A stretch of 64,000 nt of DNA, from contig CAVULN010000023.1 of the NCBI GenBank assembly GCA_963742305.1, forward strand, positions 124,001 through 188,000, read 5' to 3'. The translations under genes were made by a program, and so were the position numbers. Numbering within the stretch: the stretch's first letter is position 1; the number at the start of each line of letters is the position of its first letter. This DNA is from Roseiarcus sp963742305 (GTDB lineage Bacteria; Pseudomonadota; Alphaproteobacteria; Rhizobiales; Beijerinckiaceae). Below are positions 29,498 to 38,018 of this stretch, in pieces. Under the pieces are notes generated by a model that saw only the letters and a program-made list of their open reading frames with translations, was not told the DNA's origin and ran no database searches.

Positions 29498-30917
29498 ATG
29501 GAGGCCGAAACGCAGTCGGGCGCGATCGGCGCGGCCTGGTTTGTCCGGTCGATCGCGGTCTGGGGACCGGGCCTCCTGGTCATGCTGGCCGACACCGACG
29601 CGGGCAATGTCGTCACGGCGGCCCAGGGCGGCGCCGAGTGGGGCTACCGCCTGCTGCCGCTCATCATCCTGCTCATTCCGATGCTCTATATGGTCCAGGA
29701 ACTGACCGTGCGGCTCGGCGTCGCGACCGGCCTCGGTCATGGCGAACTGATCCGGGCGCGGTTCGGCCCCAGGACGGCGTGGCTTGCGATGCTGGCGCTG
29801 GCCGGCGCCGTCATCGGCTCGCTCATCACCGAGTTCACCGGCGTCGCCGGGGTCGGCGAATTGTTCGGCCTCTCGCGGGCTTTCACGCTTCCTTTCGCCG
29901 CGGCGGCGCTGCTCGTCATCGTCGCCAGCGGGTCGTACAAGCGGGTCGAGCGGACGGCGCTCATCATCGGCCTCTTCCAGATCGCGTTCTTCATCGTCGC
30001 CTGGGCCGCGCATCCGGGGCTGAAGGCGCTGGCGCGGGACGCGATCGACTTGCCCCTCCGCAATCGCGATTTTCTGTTCATGGCCGCCGCCGATCATCGG
30101 CGCCACCTTCAACCCGTGGATGATCTTCTACCAGCAGTCGGCGACGGTCGAGAAAAGGCTCGAGCCCGGCGATCTCGTCTTTGCCCGCTGGGACACTTGC
30201 GCCGGCGCGATCCTGACCCAGTGCCTGACCGGCGCGGTGCTCGTCGCCGCGGCGGCGGCGTTCGCCGGCGCCGGCGGGTCCCCGGGCCTCTCGACGGTCG
30301 GCGAGATCAGCCGCGCGTTGACGCCGGTGATGGGCGAAGCGGCCGGACGGATCGTGTTCGGCGCGGGCGTGCTCGGCGCGTCGCTGGTCGCGGCGATCGT
30401 CTCATCCCTGGCGCTGGCCTGGGGGCTCGGCGAGGTCGCCGGCTACGGCCGTTCGCTCGAATACCGGCCCTTCGACGCGGCGTGGTTTTATGGCGTTTGC
30501 GCAGGCTGCGTCCTGGGCTCCGCCGCGGTGGTGGGGTTCACCCCCGACCTCGTCTGGCTCAACATCGCGGCCCAGGTCTTCAACGCCTTTCTCATGCCCC
30601 TCGTCATCGGCCTGCTCGTGGCGCTCGCGGCCACAGCCTTGCCCGAGCCCTATCGGCCGCGCGGCTGGTATCTTGGCGCGATCGTCGCGGTTTCAGCGAT
30701 CGTCTCGGCTTTCGGGATTTTCGGCGCCCTGCGGGCGCTTGATGTGAGTGTCTTGACAAAATCAGAAGATTGGTCCATATATATTCCCATTGTCAGAATC
30801 GTCCCTTGTGCCCGGCGCGGCGGGGAAGGGGGCTGTGCGCGCGCTCGCGCCATCTGGCGCACAACCTGGAAGGCGAGTGGAGGCGGCGGGAATTTTTTTC
30901 TATTTCTTTGCTCGTAA
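29498..30917 (+). CDS. NRAMP-like divalent metal/ion transporter, frameshifted
   Basis: ATG 29498 starts a polytopic membrane protein of the NRAMP fold: TM1 LLVMLADTDAGNVVTAAQGG (in place of the canonical DPGN), then EFTGVAGVGELFGL. An extra G at 30092 breaks the frame within TM6 (FMAAA-IIGATFNPW), which continues FNPWMIFYQQSATVEKRL to FGALRALD. The TM6 methionine of Mn/Fe transporters is not evident, so metal specificity is doubtful. The last 55 residues after ALRALD look non-native and contain a TTGACA/TATATA promoter-like sequence, so the true C-terminus may be near 30745. Confidence 0.8.
30754..30784 (+). promoter_or_regulatory. Sigma-70-like promoter near the 3' end of the NRAMP-like gene
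   Basis: TTGACA at 30754-30759 is followed, about 18 bases on, by ATATATATT (30778-30786), an almost consensus sigma-70 pair in an AT-rich patch within GC-rich DNA. It points toward the downstream SDR gene at 31199. Spacing and function are inferred. Confidence 0.4.
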
Positions 30918-31010
30918 CCCTTTGAAAAGTCCCGAATCCGCGAAATAAAGGGAAGTAAAAGGAAGCAAATTCAAGGACTTTTGCTTCCATTTGTTTCCTT
31001 TTGCCTGAGC
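30893..31010. repeat. AT-rich repeat element with GGAAGCAAA hairpin
   Basis: GGAAGCAAA (30961-30969) pairs with TTTGCTTCC (30980-30988) around a 10-base loop, and AAAAGGAA/TTCCTTTT pairs overlap it. Together the block has several GGAAnnAAA units on either strand. Its composition contrasts sharply with flanking DNA. Similar strings occur, as I recall, in intergenic DNA of other Rhizobiales; no coding content is supported. Confidence 0.45.
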
Positions 31011-31198
31011 GAAGCTCGCGCGCTGGTTGCGCCAGACGGCAGCCGGCGCCGGACGGGCTTGCCGCGCGGGCCGCGCCGGGCTCACTCTGGCCCGCCGGCG
31101 GTCCCCCGAATCGGGGCCGGCCGCGGCGGATCGGGAGGAGCGGCTTTGAGCGCGACCGTCTCTGTCGTTTGGATCGTCCCCGGCCCGGGCCTCCGCCC

Positions 31199-31945
31199 AT
31201 GACCGGGGCGGGGCCGGAGGGAGGCGTGTGCCTCGTGATCGGGGCGGGCGACGGGCTCGGCGCGTCGATCGCGCGCGCCTTCGCGCGGGAGGGGCTTCGC
31301 GTCTGCCTCACCCGGCGTCCGCGGCACGTCGAGGCGATCGAGGCCCTGGCGGAGACCATCCGCGCCGAGGGCGGCGAGGCGCACGCCTTCGGCCTCGACG
31401 CGCGGGTCGAAGCCGATGTCGTCGCGCTGATCGAACGGATCGAGCGGGAGATCGGCCCGATCGAGGTCCTGGTCTTCAACATCGGCGCCAACGTGCGCTT
31501 CCCCGTCGTCGAGACCACGGCGCGCGTCTATTCCAAGGTCTGGGAGATGGCGGCGCTCGCAGGCTTTCTCGCCAGCCGCGAGGCCGCGCGCGGCATGATC
31601 GCGCGCGGGCGCGGGACGATCCTGTTCACCGGCGCGACCGCGAGCGTCCGGGGCGCCGCGGGCTTTTCCGCTTTCGCCGGCGCGAAGCATGCGCTGCGCG
31701 CGCTCGCGCAGTCTCTCGCGCGCGAACTCGGGCCGAAGGGCGTCCATGTGGCCCACGTCGTCATCGATGGCGCAATCGACGGCGCTTTCATCAGGGGCCT
31801 CCTGCCGGATGCCGCCGAAAAGCTCGCGCGGGAGGAGATTCTCGTTCCCGACGAGATCGCCAGGAACTATGTCTGGCTGTATCGGCAGAAGCGGAGCGCC
31901 TGGACGTTCGAGATGGACCTGCGCCCCTGGTCGGAGACATGGTGA
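31199..31945 (+). CDS. SDR family protein with Phe in place of catalytic Tyr
   Basis: The start is taken at ATG 31199 (MTGAGPEGGVCLVIGAGDG); longer in-frame starts read into non-conserved text. The cofactor motif is GAGDGLGASIAR, and the NNAG position reads FNIGAN. The active-site segment is SAFAGAKHALR, i.e. F-x-x-x-K instead of Y-x-x-x-K. The C-terminus ends WTFEMDLRPWSETW. I recall a homologous subgroup sharing this Phe, so it may be a non-classical or non-catalytic SDR. It is translationally coupled to the isomerase (TGATG overlap). Confidence 0.85.
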   Translation: MTGAGPEGGVCLVIGAGDGLGASIARAFAREGLRVCLTRRPRHVEAIEALAETIRAEGGEAHAFGLDARVEADVVALIERIEREIGPIEVLVFNIGANVRFPVVETTARVYSKVWEMAALAGFLASREAARGMIARGRGTILFTGATASVRGAAGFSAFAGAKHALRALAQSLARELGPKGVHVAHVVIDGAIDGAFIRGLLPDAAEKLAREEILVPDEIARNYVWLYRQKRSAWTFEMDLRPWSETW

Positions 31946-32569
31946 TGAGCGCGACGCTCGAATTCATTTTCGATTTCGGCAGCCCCAACGCCTACCTCGC
32001 TTATCGCGCGCTTCCTCCCATCCTCGAGCGGACCGGCGCGAGCCTCGCGATCAACCCGTGCCTGCTCGGCGGCATCTTCAAGGCGACCGGCAATCAGGCG
32101 CCGATCGTCGCTTTCGCGCCCGTCAAGGGCAAGCTCGAGTACCAAATGCTCGAGATCCGCCGCTTCGCCGCAAGGCACAGGCTCGACACGTTCCGCTGGA
32201 ACCCGCACTTTCCCGTCAACACGCTGACGCTGATGCGCGGCCTCATCGCCGCGCGGGAGGCCGGTCACGAAGCCGCTTATGTCGAGATGGGCCTTCAGGG
32301 GCTGTGGGAAGAGGGCCTCAAGCTCGACGATCCGGAGATTCTGGCGCGGCGGATCGATTCGGCCGGGCTCAATTCGAAAAGCCTCATCGCGGCGGCTCAG
32401 ACGGACCGGGTGAAGCTCAGGCTCGCCGACAACACCGCGGCTGCGGTCGCGCGCGGCGTGTTCGGGATTCCGACCTTTTTCGTCTGGGCCGGAGATGTTC
32501 TTCGGCAAGGATCGGCTGGGCGAGGTCGAAGAGGCGCTCGAGGAGGCGAAGGCGCAGGCTTCGTCGTAA
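31945..32569 (+). CDS. 2-hydroxychromene-2-carboxylate isomerase / DsbA-like kappa GST, frameshifted at 3' end
   Basis: The thioredoxin-fold protein begins LEFIFDFGSPNAYLAYRAL (active-site Ser in DFGSPNAY) and contains FKATGNQAP, FPVNTLTLMRGL and GIPTFFV. One extra base at about 32483-32492 shifts the last 25 codons; corrected, it reads EMFFGKDRLGEVEEALEEA and stops at 32567. Corrected length is 207 residues, as usual. HCCA isomerases act with glutathione in aromatic degradation, but many homologues have other roles. Confidence 0.87.
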
Positions 32570-32804
32570 CGCGGAGCGCGGCGGAGGGCCTCGGGTATGC
32601 GCCGGGAACGCCACTTCGTTAAGGATCAGCCCCGATTCCCCTAGGGAGACGGCGGATTCGATAAAACTTTACGCATCCGGTCGAGGCGTTGGCAATCGCC
32701 GGGTGGGAATGTGCATTCGCCGCCGGGATCCTGCCCCGGCTGCGAAAGCCTGGGCCTACCGGGTTTTGCCAAGGCAGGACCCATAGGAGCGTCAGGAGAA
32801 TCCC

Positions 32805-32966
32805 ATGCTTCGAGTCCGTAACTTTCTTTCCGATGAATCCGGCGTGACTGCGATCGAATACGCGCTCATCGCCAGCCTGATTGCGGTGTTCATCATCGTC
32901 GCCGTCCAGCTCGTCGGCACGCAGGTCAGCACGGTGTTCAACGAGATCGGCACCACCCTCAAGTGA
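32805..32966 (+). CDS. flp: Flp/Fap-type pilin
   Basis: This 53-residue prepilin starts at ATG 32805 after AGGAGA. It has a short basic leader (MLRVRNFLSDESG), then the Flp signature GVTAIEYALIASLIAVFII, with the Glu-Tyr pair after the prepilin peptidase cleavage glycine, and a short hydrophilic tail ending GTTLK. Flp pilins build Tad pili for tight adherence. No tad/cpa genes are in the window, so this is an isolated copy. A strong terminator follows directly. Confidence 0.9.
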   Translation: MLRVRNFLSDESGVTAIEYALIASLIAVFIIVAVQLVGTQVSTVFNEIGTTLK

Positions 32967-32975
32967 ACCGGGAAG

Positions 32976-33010
32976 GCGCGCCGGCCGGGGGTCGGCCGGC
33001 GCGCGTTTTT
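32976..33010 (+). terminator. Rho-independent terminator after flp
   Basis: GCGCGCCGGCC (32976-32986) pairs perfectly with GGCCGGCGCGC (32994-33004), an 11-bp GC stem with a 7-base loop, followed by G and five Ts. It lies 10 bases after the pilin stop. Confidence 0.93.
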
Positions 33011-33020
33011 AGCGGACGGC

Positions 33021-34325
33021 TCAAACGGATCGGAACAGCCGCTCGCCGACGAACTCGCCTTCGCCGATCCCGCCCGGGCACGCAAAGAGCCCGCCGCCCG
33101 TGTGGGTGGTGAACTGGTTGAGCGCGTCGAACTTGGCCATGTTCTCGTAGATCTTGATGAACCCCTCGCGCGGATCGCGCTGGTAGCAAAGAAAGAAAAG
33201 CCCCGCGTCGTACATCATTCCCTGACGCCAGGGCGGCCATCGCTCCGCGAGGAACCGGACGCCGTCATTGTAGGAATAGGGCCGCCGGAAAACCTGGGCG
33301 CCGCCATTGGTCTCCGCAGCGCCGAGACGGACGTGAGCGTTCTCGGCGATGAGCGGATTGCCGTCCGCATCGAGCCGGTCGAGGCCGAGCGAATCGCTTT
33401 CGTTCGTTTTCCCGATCGGCGCTCCGGAATATTTGTGGCGGCCGATGACCTGCTCCTGAAAATCGAGCTCCGAGCGATCCCAGTGCTCGAGGGAAATGCG
33501 GATCCGGCGCGCCGCGAGATAGCTGCCGCCGCGCATCCAGTCCGGCCCTTCGTCCTTCACCCAGACGACTTCATCGAAGTCTCGCGGACTGTCGGGGGTT
33601 GAGGCGACGCCGGGCTTCGGGTCGATGGTTCCGTCCTTGAACCCCATCAGATTGCGCGTCGTCTCGGCGGGCGGCGTGTCGGGCAGGAATCCTGCCTGCG
33701 CCCAGCGGAACTGGGCTGCGCCATACGACAATCGCGCAAGCTCGCGCACGGCGTGAAACGCGACTTGCGGGTCGTCGGCGCAGGCCTGCACCGAAAGGTC
33801 GCCTCCGGTCCGCTCAGGTTCGAGCTGGTCGCCGTTGAACTTCGGCATGTCGACCAGCGCCGCCGGCCGCCGGGCGGCAAGGCCGTACCGGTCCGCGCCG
33901 TCCTTGCTGAAGAGCCCGGCCCCGAAGCCGAAAGTGATGGTGAGCCTGGAAGGGACGAGGCCAAGCGCCGAACCGCCGTCCGGGGCGGCGATCGAGTCGT
34001 CCTGCCCCAGATCCTGAACCGTCTCTCCGGCGCACATCCGGCTCGCGCCGAGGGTCCAGAGCTGAAGCATCGCGATCACGTCGTCGCGGGTCTTGGCGAG
34101 GAGATCGAACGCCGCGAAATAGGTCTGCGCCTGTCTTGACGTGGCGATCCCGCCCTGATGCGGGCCGAAGAACGGCTCCTGGAGCGCGGCGGACGCCTGC
34201 GGCGCGCCCGGCGCCTGCGCTCGGGCGAGCGCGCCCGTCCCGACGCTCGCCAGCGCTCCGCCTGCGCCGACCAGGAGGCCCCGGCGCGTCGGCCCTCCGC
34301 CCGCTCCGGAGAACGGGCAGCTCAC
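33021..34325 (-). CDS. efeB: Tat-exported DyP-type peroxidase (EfeB-like)
   Basis: The start is taken at GTG 34325, overlapping the stop of the upstream gene (GTGA). A twin-arginine signal TRRGLLVGAGGALAS lies near residue 14. DyP hallmark GFKDG (catalytic Asp) and the NAHVRLGA haem-ligand histidine region are present, with HTGGGLFACPGG near the end. EfeB uses haem in the periplasm as peroxidase/deferrochelatase with EfeU/EfeO; those partners are absent here. Length 434, normal. It forms an operon with the beta-propeller protein behind an Irr-like box. Confidence 0.9.
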   Translation of the reverse strand: MSCPFSGAGGGPTRRGLLVGAGGALASVGTGALARAQAPGAPQASAALQEPFFGPHQGGIATSRQAQTYFAAFDLLAKTRDDVIAMLQLWTLGASRMCAGETVQDLGQDDSIAAPDGGSALGLVPSRLTITFGFGAGLFSKDGADRYGLAARRPAALVDMPKFNGDQLEPERTGGDLSVQACADDPQVAFHAVRELARLSYGAAQFRWAQAGFLPDTPPAETTRNLMGFKDGTIDPKPGVASTPDSPRDFDEVVWVKDEGPDWMRGGSYLAARRIRISLEHWDRSELDFQEQVIGRHKYSGAPIGKTNESDSLGLDRLDADGNPLIAENAHVRLGAAETNGGAQVFRRPYSYNDGVRFLAERWPPWRQGMMYDAGLFFLCYQRDPREGFIKIYENMAKFDALNQFTTHTGGGLFACPGGIGEGEFVGERLFRSV

Positions 34326-35473
34326 TTCGACAAGACGAGGGTGTTGTTCTCGTCCTCGACGAAATAGAAGCCGTCGCCCTCGGGCGTCACCGCAATGCCG
34401 AACAGGTCGCCGCTGCCAGGCGGGGTCTGGGCTTTGTTCGGATCGATCCACCGCGCCTTGATCTGCTTGCCGCTGATGGGATCGACCTCGACCACCTGGC
34501 CGTTCTGCCCGTTGGTCACGAGGAGGCGCCCGTTCGGGGCGAAGGCCATGGCGAGGGGACGCCGCAACATGCCATCCTTGGTCACGCTCTTGCCGACGCC
34601 TGCGCTCTGATCGCGAGTAAGCGCATCCGGGATCGCGGTGACGCGATTGGCGGTCGCGTCCGAAACGTAAAGCGTCCCGTCTTTGGCGAGCGCGAGGCCC
34701 GTCGGCCCGATGACGAAGACGTCCTTGTCCGCCCGCGCCCCGAAGCCGCTTCCGACGACGGTCTGGCTCACGACCTTCGGCGGCTCGCCGTTTTTCATCG
34801 CGAGCTTGAGACGAACGACGGTCTGCTGATTCACGACCGGCGGCTCGCCATCAGGCGCGCCGACGCCGAAGCCGGTGTTGCTGACGAAGATGGTGGCGCT
34901 GTCGCCCTCGTCGAGGGTCGCCATGTTGCCCCAGGGCATGTTGATCCCGTCATTGGCGATGACGCTCGCGACCTTTCCGTTGGCGTCGAGAACGATCAGG
35001 CAGCCCGAGCCTTTGGTCTTGGTCGTTCCATCGGAGCTCGGGGCGCTGCCGACGATCACCCAGCCGGACTTCAGCATCGTCATCGCCGTCGACAGCCCGA
35101 TTCCGCCCGGGCATCCGGCGAGATCGCGCGGGAGCGTGGCGAAGGTCGTCAGCTTCTTCGTCGCCGGATTGTAGGCGACGATCGTCGAGCCGAGCCCTTG
35201 CAGGTTGCCGCCGTTGTTGAAATTGGTGATGAGGACGTCGTCCTTGTGAATGATTCCGGCCGACGCGGGAGCGACGACAATCGCATAAGGGTTCTGGTCG
35301 CCGTTCTCCGGCACTGTCGAGGCAAGCGTCGTTTGGCGGTGAAGGCGTCCGAGAAAGCTTGGCGGCTCGGCGGCGGCCGTTGCGACGCAGGGCGCGGCCA
35401 CGGTCGCTATCGCTCCGACGCGAAGCGCCCCCAGCAGCAACGGCTTCATGATCCGGGGGACGCGAGCTGTCAT
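34322..35473 (-). CDS. Exported NHL/beta-propeller repeat protein
   Basis: This 383-residue protein (ATG 35473, or ATG 35449 nearer the signal peptide) has an Ala-rich signal sequence (LLGALRVGAIATVAAPCVAT, then AAAEPP). The mature part has repeated blade-like segments with GxxxP/LAxxxDGTLYVSDATANRV, LAMAFAPNGRLLVTNGQNG and GIAVTPEGDGFYFVED, as in NHL/SMP-30 propellers. It probably acts in the periplasm. Translation is coupled to the DyP peroxidase, suggesting a joint function in haem or iron chemistry, which is inference. Confidence 0.8.
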   Translation of the reverse strand: MTARVPRIMKPLLLGALRVGAIATVAAPCVATAAAEPPSFLGRLHRQTTLASTVPENGDQNPYAIVVAPASAGIIHKDDVLITNFNNGGNLQGLGSTIVAYNPATKKLTTFATLPRDLAGCPGGIGLSTAMTMLKSGWVIVGSAPSSDGTTKTKGSGCLIVLDANGKVASVIANDGINMPWGNMATLDEGDSATIFVSNTGFGVGAPDGEPPVVNQQTVVRLKLAMKNGEPPKVVSQTVVGSGFGARADKDVFVIGPTGLALAKDGTLYVSDATANRVTAIPDALTRDQSAGVGKSVTKDGMLRRPLAMAFAPNGRLLVTNGQNGQVVEVDPISGKQIKARWIDPNKAQTPPGSGDLFGIAVTPEGDGFYFVEDENNTLVLSK

Positions 35474-35597
35474 GGCGGCAATTCCTCGATTCTGAAGTGG
35501 AGCGCCACGCTTTGGAGCCGGCGCCGACGGCTATCGAGGGACTAGCCTCGCCCCGGAATCCGCGCAAGATCGGCAGTCGCTGTTTGTAATCGTTCCA

Positions 35598-35615
35598 TTT
35601 TAGAATGATTTCAAA
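35598..35615 (-). promoter_or_regulatory. Irr (ICE)-like box upstream of the propeller-DyP operon
   Basis: TTTAGAA-TGA-TTTCAAA (35599-35615) resembles the rhizobial Irr iron-control element (TTTAGAA-N3-TTCTAAA) with two mismatches in the right half. It lies about 125 bases upstream of the propeller start in AT-richer DNA. Irr represses iron-uptake and haem-related genes under iron sufficiency, which would fit an EfeB-like operon. Confidence 0.45.
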
Positions 35616-35754
35616 CCGCCGGTCGCATCGGCCTTAAGCCGGCGCGCCCGCGGGGCGCCGGCGCAAAATTTGGAAACGCGCGGCGGCCCCTTTAGACCAG
35701 GGCGGCGTCCAGGTTTCGCGGGCGAGGCATAAGGACTGGGCTGAACAACCGCTG

Positions 35755-36489
35755 ATGGACGCTTTTCTTCTCCTGGTCGAAGACCCCGACGCGTGGGCGG
35801 CGCTTGCGACCCTGATCGTCATGGAGGTCGTGCTCGGCCTCGACAATCTGGTGTTCATTGCGCTGCTCACCAACCGCATCGACGAGCGTCGGCGGGGTTT
35901 GGCGCGCAAACTCGGGCTGTCGCTGGCGCTTGTGTTCCGCCTGGCGCTGCTTGCTTCGGCGTCGTGGATGGTTCGCTTGACGGCGCCGCTGGCGACCCTG
36001 CTGGGCCATGCCTTTTCCGTGCGCGACCTCCTGTTGCTGGCGGGCGGACTGTTCCTGGTCTGGAAGGCGACGACCGAGATCCACCATCGGGTCGATCCGG
36101 ACGACGATGCCGAGGAGGGAAAGCCAGCCACGCCGCTGGGCCTCATTTCGGGCCTTATCCAGATCATCATCATCGACATCGTCTTCTCGATCGACAGCAT
36201 CATTACGGCGGTCGGCATGACCGAGCATTTTCCGATCATGGTGATCGCCGTCATCGCGGCGGTCGGCGTGATGATGGTGGCGGTAGGGCCGCTGGCCGAA
36301 TTCATCCGTCGCAATCCGACGGTGCTGATGCTGGCGCTGAGCTTCCTTTTGATGATCGGCATGACGCTCATCGCCGACGGTTTCGGCTTTCATATCGAAA
36401 GGGGCTATATCTACGCGGCGATGTTTTTCTCCTCTCTGGTCGAGACGCTCAACATCCTGGCCAGGCGCAGATCGGGACGGTCGCCATGA
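35755..36489 (+). CDS. TerC family integral membrane protein
   Basis: This 244-residue protein with seven predicted TM segments carries both TerC acidic motifs, VLGLDNLVFIALL and DIVFSIDSIITAV. TerC/Alx-like proteins export metals such as Mn(II) or load exoenzymes with metal, and some confer tellurite resistance. It is transcribed away from the peroxidase operon and overlaps the following LysE gene by four bases. Confidence 0.92.
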   Translation: MDAFLLLVEDPDAWAALATLIVMEVVLGLDNLVFIALLTNRIDERRRGLARKLGLSLALVFRLALLASASWMVRLTAPLATLLGHAFSVRDLLLLAGGLFLVWKATTEIHHRVDPDDDAEEGKPATPLGLISGLIQIIIIDIVFSIDSIITAVGMTEHFPIMVIAVIAAVGVMMVAVGPLAEFIRRNPTVLMLALSFLLMIGMTLIADGFGFHIERGYIYAAMFFSSLVETLNILARRRSGRSP

Positions 36490-37094
36490 CCCTGAACGGA
36501 CTCATTGTCTTCGCCGCCGTCTATTTTGCCGCGGTGGCGACGCCGGGACCGGGCGTCGCGGCGCTCGTCGCACGGGTGCTGGGGCAGGGGCTCAAGGGCG
36601 TGGCGCCGTTCATCGCCGGCTATTTCGTCGGCGACATGGTCTGGCTCGCATTTGCCGCGACCGGGCTTGCCGTCGTCGCCAGGACTTTCGCCGTCGCGTT
36701 CACCGCGATCAAGTTCGCCGGCGCCGCCTATCTGCTCTATCTGGCGTGGCGGATGGCGACCGCGCCCGCGACGGCTGGTCTCGCGCCGCCGCCGGTCTCG
36801 CGCGGGTGGCGGGCGTTCCTGGGCGCGCTGTCGTTGACGCTCGGCAATCCCAAGGTCATGATCTTCTTCCTTTCGATCATGCCGCTCGTCGTCGACATCA
36901 GGGCGCTGACGGTCCTCAAGCTCATCGAGCTCGCCGCGGTCTCAGGGGTGGTCATTTTCTCGACTCTCGCGGCTTACGCGCTCGCCGCCAATCGTGCGCG
37001 AGCGTTCCTCCGTTCGACCCGAGCGATGAAGCTCGTCCATCGCCTCGCCGGCGGATTGATGGCCGGCGTCGCGGTTGCGGTCGCCGCGAGGTAG
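36486..37094 (+). CDS. LysE/RhtB family exporter (first)
   Basis: It starts at ATG 36486, overlapping the terC stop (ATGA), so it is co-translated. The 202-residue protein has the family's ATPGPGVAALVARVLGQGL motif in TM1, six hydrophobic segments and LTLGNPKVMIFFLS. LysE/RhtB proteins export amino acids or related small molecules across the inner membrane. Substrate unknown. Confidence 0.9.
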   Translation: MTLNGLIVFAAVYFAAVATPGPGVAALVARVLGQGLKGVAPFIAGYFVGDMVWLAFAATGLAVVARTFAVAFTAIKFAGAAYLLYLAWRMATAPATAGLAPPPVSRGWRAFLGALSLTLGNPKVMIFFLSIMPLVVDIRALTVLKLIELAAVSGVVIFSTLAAYALAANRARAFLRSTRAMKLVHRLAGGLMAGVAVAVAAR

Positions 37095-37097
37095 GCG

Positions 37098-38018
37098 ATG
37101 TCGGACCTTCTGGCGATCGGCGAAGCGCTGGTCGAGCTCAACCAGCCGAAGGACGGCGCGCCGTTCGTGCAGGGGTTTGGCGGCGACACGTCGAACGCGA
37201 TGATCGCGGCGGCGCGGCTCGGCGCCAATTCCGCCTATTTCACCGCGGTCGGCGCCGACCGTTTCGGCCAGGCGCTGACCGAGCTGTGGCTGCGCGAAGG
37301 GGTCGACGCGAGCCGGATCGTGGTCAACGGCGGCGCGCATACCGGGCTTTATTTCGTGACCCATGGCCCGCAAGGCCATGAGTTCTCCTACATGCGCGCC
37401 GGCTCGGCGGCGAGCCGGATCGGCGAAAGCGACTTGCCGGTCGATCGCATCCGGGCGGCGAAGATCCTGCACATCTCCGGCATCAGCCAGGCGATCTCGT
37501 CTTCCGCCGCCGACGCCGCCTTCGCCGCCATCGACATCGCTCGCGACGCCAAGCGGCTCGTCTCCTACGATCCGAACTTCAGGTCCAAGCTCTGGCCGCT
37601 GCGGCGGGCCCGCGCAATCATCCATGAGGCGATGCGGGCTTGCGACATCGCCCTTCCGGGACTCGACGACGCTGAGGTTCTGACCGGGCTGCGCGAACCC
37701 GATGCGATCGCGAGTTTCTACCTCGAACTCGGGGCCCGCGTTGTGGTGGTGAAAATGGGGAAGGGCGGCGCGCTGGCGGCGACCGCAAACGAGCGCGAGC
37801 GCGTTTATCCGCAACCGGTCAAGGCGATCGACGCGACGGGGGCGGGCGACTGCTTCGACGGCGCCTTTCTCACCGAATATGTGCGCCTCGGCGATCCCTT
37901 CGCGGCCGCCCGTTTCGCCAACGCTGCGGCGGCGCTGTCCACCCTGGGCTACGGCGCGGTGGCGCCGCTGCCCCGCCGCGCCGATGTCGACGCGGCGATG
38001 GCGGCGCGAACGCCGTGA
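37098..38018 (+). CDS. kdgK: PfkB family sugar kinase, 2-keto-3-deoxygluconate kinase-like
   Basis: The 306-residue kinase starts at ATG 37098. N-terminal LLAIGEALVELNQ and FGGDTSNAMIAAARLG fit KDG kinases; the PfkB second signature is DATGAGDCFDGAF with the catalytic Asp. It phosphorylates KDG to KDPG for the Entner-Doudoroff aldolase. Neighbouring genes are two LysE exporters rather than ED enzymes, so the substrate assignment rests on sequence similarity alone. Confidence 0.85.
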   Translation: MSDLLAIGEALVELNQPKDGAPFVQGFGGDTSNAMIAAARLGANSAYFTAVGADRFGQALTELWLREGVDASRIVVNGGAHTGLYFVTHGPQGHEFSYMRAGSAASRIGESDLPVDRIRAAKILHISGISQAISSSAADAAFAAIDIARDAKRLVSYDPNFRSKLWPLRRARAIIHEAMRACDIALPGLDDAEVLTGLREPDAIASFYLELGARVVVVKMGKGGALAATANERERVYPQPVKAIDATGAGDCFDGAFLTEYVRLGDPFAAARFANAAAALSTLGYGAVAPLPRRADVDAAMAARTP

